Positions 61,400 through 64,000 of a DNA stretch of 64,000 nucleotides are shown in pieces. Origin of the DNA: Inquilinus limosus (lineage in GTDB: Bacteria; Pseudomonadota; Alphaproteobacteria; DSM-16000; Inquilinaceae); NCBI RefSeq assembly GCF_002195995.1, contig NZ_NHON01000001.1:197906-261905 (forward strand), in the 5' to 3' direction. Within the stretch, counting starts at the first letter, position 1, and each line of letters begins with the position of its first letter. The translations under genes and the position numbers were made by a program. The notes below the pieces were generated by a model. The model ran no database searches. It was given only the letters and a program-made list of their open reading frames with translations, and was not told the DNA's origin.

Positions 61400-61411
61400 C
61401 TATTGCAATAG
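61400..61411. repeat. 12-bp palindrome between convergent genes
   Basis: CTATTGCAATAG, a perfect palindrome in the 105-nt gap between the PanE-like stop and the peroxiredoxin-like stop. It is too short to call a terminator and no T-run follows. Confidence 0.4.
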
Positions 61412-61461
61412 GCCTGTCACTGCACGCCAAACACCTCGTCGAGTCCGCGCCTTCCAACGCT

Positions 61462-62145
61462 TTAAGCAGCCACGCCGGATGACCGCGCCAGGGCACGAAC
61501 AGCGGCCAGGATGTCCTCGGCCTCCGTCCGCGCGAGCCAGTCCGGGCTGACGTCGGCGAAGCGCACCACCCGCCTCGGATCGATGACGATGGCCGTGGGC
61601 ATCGGCAGCTCCCAGGTGCCGGTCCCGGTGACCTCACCGATCGGCCGGCCTTGGGCCAGCGCGGCCCGACGGGACGGCTCGTCATAGCTGTAGAGGATGC
61701 CGAAGCGGCGGCCGAGCGCGTTGTCCGGATCCGATGCGACCAGGAAGTCGAGCTGGTGCCGGCGTTTGATCTCGACCAGTCGCTCCGGCACCTGGGGACT
61801 GAGCGCGAGCAGCGTGGCGCCCAGCTCGCGCAGACCAGGGGCCAGTTGGTCGCGATAGTAGGGCAGCGCAATGTTGCAGGCCGGGCAGCCGGCAAAGCGG
61901 AAGAAGACCAGCACGAGCGGCCCGGACGCCAGCAACGTGCCGAGCGAGAGGGTCGCGCCGTCGACCTCCGGCACCTGGAAATCAGCAACGGTGTCGCCGG
62001 CCTGCACGAAGGCCGCGTGCTTCGCCCGCTCCACCAGCGCCGCGCGCTGATCGATGTTGACCTGCAGCGCCGCCGGATCCCAGGTGGCGACGCGGTGGGC
62101 ATGAAGGGCGGCGAGCTGCGCGCGCAGCGTCGGGCCTCGGGTCAT
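61462..62145 (-). CDS. Peroxiredoxin-like (AhpC/TSA) family protein
   Basis: 227 aa. After a helical N-terminus (LRAQLAALHAHRVATWDPAALQVNIDQRAALVERAKHAAFVQAGDTVADF) comes a thioredoxin fold with LVLVFFRFAGCPACNIALPYYRDQL, giving a CxxC pair at Cys87/Cys90 where typical peroxiredoxins have TxxC. ELPMPTAIVIDPRRVVRFADVSPDW closes the fold. It resembles the stand-alone AhpC-TSA proteins that reduce peroxides or disulfides. Fifteen nt after the Dpp-type ATPase gene start region and likely in the same leftward operon, though functionally separate. Confidence 0.88.
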   Translation of the reverse strand: MTRGPTLRAQLAALHAHRVATWDPAALQVNIDQRAALVERAKHAAFVQAGDTVADFQVPEVDGATLSLGTLLASGPLVLVFFRFAGCPACNIALPYYRDQLAPGLRELGATLLALSPQVPERLVEIKRRHQLDFLVASDPDNALGRRFGILYSYDEPSRRAALAQGRPIGEVTGTGTWELPMPTAIVIDPRRVVRFADVSPDWLARTEAEDILAAVRALARSSGVAA

Positions 62146-62160
62146 GGAACCTCCTCGATG

Positions 62161-64000
62161 TCAGAGGGGATGATGGCAGGCCACCACCCGCTGCGAGCCG
62201 ATGGCGACCGGAGGCGGCTCCTCCTGCCGGCAGCGCGCGGTGGCGGCGGGGCAGCGCGTGTGGAAGCGGCAGCCGGGCGGCGGCCGGGTCGGCGACGGGA
62301 TCTCGCCCGGAAGAGGCACGAAGCTGCGCCGGGCCTGCGGGTCGGGCTCGGGGATCGCCGACACCAGCGCCCGTGTGTAGTGGTGGGCCGGATGGCGGAA
62401 CAGCGCGTCGGCCGGCCCGATCTCGACGAGGCGGCCGAGATACATCACGCCGATGCGGTCGGAGACATGCCGCACCAGATGCAGCCCGTGGCCGATGAAC
62501 AGATAGGTCAGCCCCAGCCGTTCCTTCAGGTCCTGCAGCAGGTTGACGACCTGCGCCTGGACCGAGACGTCCAGCGCCGACACCGCCTCGTCGGCCAGGA
62601 CGAAGCGGGGCTGCAGCGCGATCGCGCGGGCGATGGCGACGCGCTGGCGCTGCCCGCCGGACAGCTGGTGCGGATGGCGGCTGTGCCAGGCAGGGTCGAG
62701 GCCGACCTGCTCGAGCAGCGCCTGCACGCGCTCGCGGCGCTGCGCCGAGGCGAGGCGCTCATGGACGGCCAGCGGTTCGCCGATGATGCCGCCCACGGTC
62801 CAGCGCGGATCGATCGATCCGTAGGGATCCTGGAACACCATCTGCATGTGGCGCCGCATCTGCCGCACGCCATGGCGGTCGAGTCCCGCGAGATCCCTGC
62901 CGTCGAAGGCGACCCGGCCGCCCGTGGCCGGTTCGAGCTGGAGCAGCAGGCGTGCGAGCGTCGACTTGCCGCTCCCCGACTCCCCCACCAGCCCGAAGGT
63001 CTCGCCCTCGTGGATCTGGAACGACACGCCGTCGACCGCGCGCACCACCGGCCGCGTGACGCCGGGCCAGGCGATGCCCAGCGGATAGTGCTTGTGCAGG
63101 TCGACGACGTCGAACAGCGGCTTCCGGACCGCTGCGGGGACCGGCGAGGCCGCCACGGCCTCCCCCGGCGCCGGTCGCGGCATCGGGTCGTCATGCGGAT
63201 GCCAGCACGCCACCCGACGGGCGCCCTCCGGCCGCAGCGGCGGCGCCTCGGCCGCGCATTGCCGTGTCGCGCGCGGGCATCGCGGATGGAAGCGGCAGCC
63301 CGACGGCGGATGCGACAGGCTCGGGATCGTGCCGCGGATCGAATGCAGCCGCCGGCCGCGGTCGACCCGGGCCCCGACCACCGACTGCAGCAATCCGCGG
63401 GCATAGGGATGGGCCGGCCGCGCGAACAGTTCGGCCACCGGCGCGTCCTCGACGACACGGCCGGCATACATCACGACCACGCGGTCCGCCACCTCGGCGG
63501 CGATGCCGAGATCATGCGTGATCAGCAGGATCGCCATGCCGGTCTCGGCCTGCAACTCCTTCAGCAGCGTCAGGATCTGGGCCTGGATGGTGACGTCGAG
63601 GGCGGTGGTCGGCTCATCGGCGATCAGCAGCCGCGGGCTGCAGGCCAGCGCCATGGCGATCATCGCCCGCTGGCGCATCCCCCCGGACAGCTGGTGCGGG
63701 TATTGGTCGACGCGCAGATGGGGATCCGGAATCTTCACGCGCTGCAGCAGGCCGATCGCCTCTTTCCGGGCCGCGGCGCGGCCGAGCCCCCGGTGCCGCA
63801 CGATGACCTCGGCGATCTGCGTGCCGATGGTGAACACCGGGTCGAAGGCGGTCATCGGTTCCTGGAACACGATGCCGATGGCGCGCCCGCGCAGGTCGCT
63901 CATCTCGCGCTGCGACAGCCGGGCCAGGTTGCGGCCGTCCAGCCGCACCTCGCCGCGGGCGAGCCTGCCGCCCTTGTGGTCGATCAACCGCATGATCGAC
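62161..64000 (-). CDS. Fused DppD-DppF type ABC transporter ATP-binding protein (partial)
   Basis: About 612 residues are visible and the N-terminus, including the first Walker A, lies beyond the window (the frame runs through ...SIMRLIDH). Domain 1 retains Q-loop [12 protein letters not shown], signature [27 protein letters not shown] and LITHDLGIA, then the oligopeptide-type cysteine cluster [14 protein letters not shown]. Domain 2 is complete: Walker [51 protein letters not shown], a GHGL variant of the usual THDL switch (FIGHGLHLV), and [14 protein letters not shown]. It energises a peptide/opine/glutathione-type importer whose other genes lie to the right. Confidence 0.93.
   Translation of the reverse strand, partial: SIMRLIDHKGGRLARGEVRLDGRNLARLSQREMSDLRGRAIGIVFQEPMTAFDPVFTIGTQIAEVIVRHRGLGRAAARKEAIGLLQRVKIPDPHLRVDQYPHQLSGGMRQRAMIAMALACSPRLLIADEPTTALDVTIQAQILTLLKELQAETGMAILLITHDLGIAAEVADRVVVMYAGRVVEDAPVAELFARPAHPYARGLLQSVVGARVDRGRRLHSIRGTIPSLSHPPSGCRFHPRCPRATRQCAAEAPPLRPEGARRVACWHPHDDPMPRPAPGEAVAASPVPAAVRKPLFDVVDLHKHYPLGIAWPGVTRPVVRAVDGVSFQIHEGETFGLVGESGSGKSTLARLLLQLEPATGGRVAFDGRDLAGLDRHGVRQMRRHMQMVFQDPYGSIDPRWTVGGIIGEPLAVHERLASAQRRERVQALLEQVGLDPAWHSRHPHQLSGGQRQRVAIARAIALQPRFVLADEAVSALDVSVQAQVVNLLQDLKERLGLTYLFIGHGLHLVRHVSDRIGVMYLGRLVEIGPADALFRHPAHHYTRALVSAIPEPDPQARRSFVPLPGEIPSPTRPPPGCRFHTRCPAATARCRQEEPPPVAIGSQRVVACHHPL

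Overview
The window is high-GC DNA with densely packed, often start/stop-overlapping genes from an alphaproteobacterium. Pointers are a MucR/Ros regulator, a RibH2-type lumazine synthase, a DUF736 fragment, an IS91-family remnant, and NitT/TauT, Nik, Dpp and tripartite tricarboxylate transporters. A metabolically versatile soil or plant-associated Rhodospirillales-like organism (Azospirillum/Inquilinus type) would fit, but genus is inference. No rRNA, tRNA, CRISPR array or intact prophage was seen.

Layout: (1) 1-2682, a three-subunit molybdenum hydroxylase operon (Mo subunit cut by the window edge), divergent from a TetR regulator with a 7-3-7 inverted repeat between them. (2) 3.5-8.9 kb, small redox/detoxification genes: an MDR oxidoreductase, DUF2255, cupin, LysR, an ABM monooxygenase, a tandem carboxymuconolactone decarboxylase and an MFS exporter. 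(3) 8.9-10.4 kb, a gene-poor scar with a truncated DUF736 gene and a 21-bp-arm inverted repeat, ending at mucR. (4) 11.1-24.2 kb, an organosulfur island: two paralogous, head-to-head operons, each with an SsuABC/TauABC-like transporter and a DszA/NtaA-like FMN monooxygenase, flanked by an SsuD-like monooxygenase and a nitroreductase on one side and by ribH2 plus a SoxC/SoxD-like sulfite dehydrogenase on the other. (5) 24.4-27.4 kb, an accessory patch: tyrS broken by one extra G, an IS91 transposase tail, a small helical protein and a P-loop kinase. (6) 27.6-33.2 kb, nikR divergent from nikABCDE with a textbook NikR operator.

(7) 33.5-41.6 kb, a glycan-type cluster: epimerase, FkbM methyltransferase, Gfo/Idh/MocA dehydrogenase, GT2 glycosyltransferase, two different radical SAM enzymes, a WcaJ-like sugar-phosphate transferase and a DegT aminotransferase. 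(8) 42.1-53.2 kb, a redox/electrophile-stress region: AraC/SDR, an SDR fragment, quinone oxidoreductase, Kef-type antiporter, LLM monooxygenase, porin, isochorismatase, LysR, pirin, and a cupin gene interrupted by an amber codon. (9) 53.2-61.4 kb, a LysR gene divergent from a seven-gene operon combining a TctABC transporter with a TauD-like dioxygenase, a rhodanese, an FMN 2-hydroxyacid oxidase and a PanE-like reductase. (10) A peroxiredoxin-like protein and a fused DppD-DppF ATPase running off the right edge.

How the parts fit: region 4 plausibly imports sulfonates or sulfones, cleaves C-S bonds with FMNH2-dependent oxygenases, supplies flavin through RibH2, and oxidises the released sulfite through SoxCD. 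Region 9 looks like a second, unrelated route for a sulfur-containing carboxylate. Region 6 is a self-contained nickel uptake regulon. All assignments come from reading translated sequence and recalling family motifs; no database search was run.
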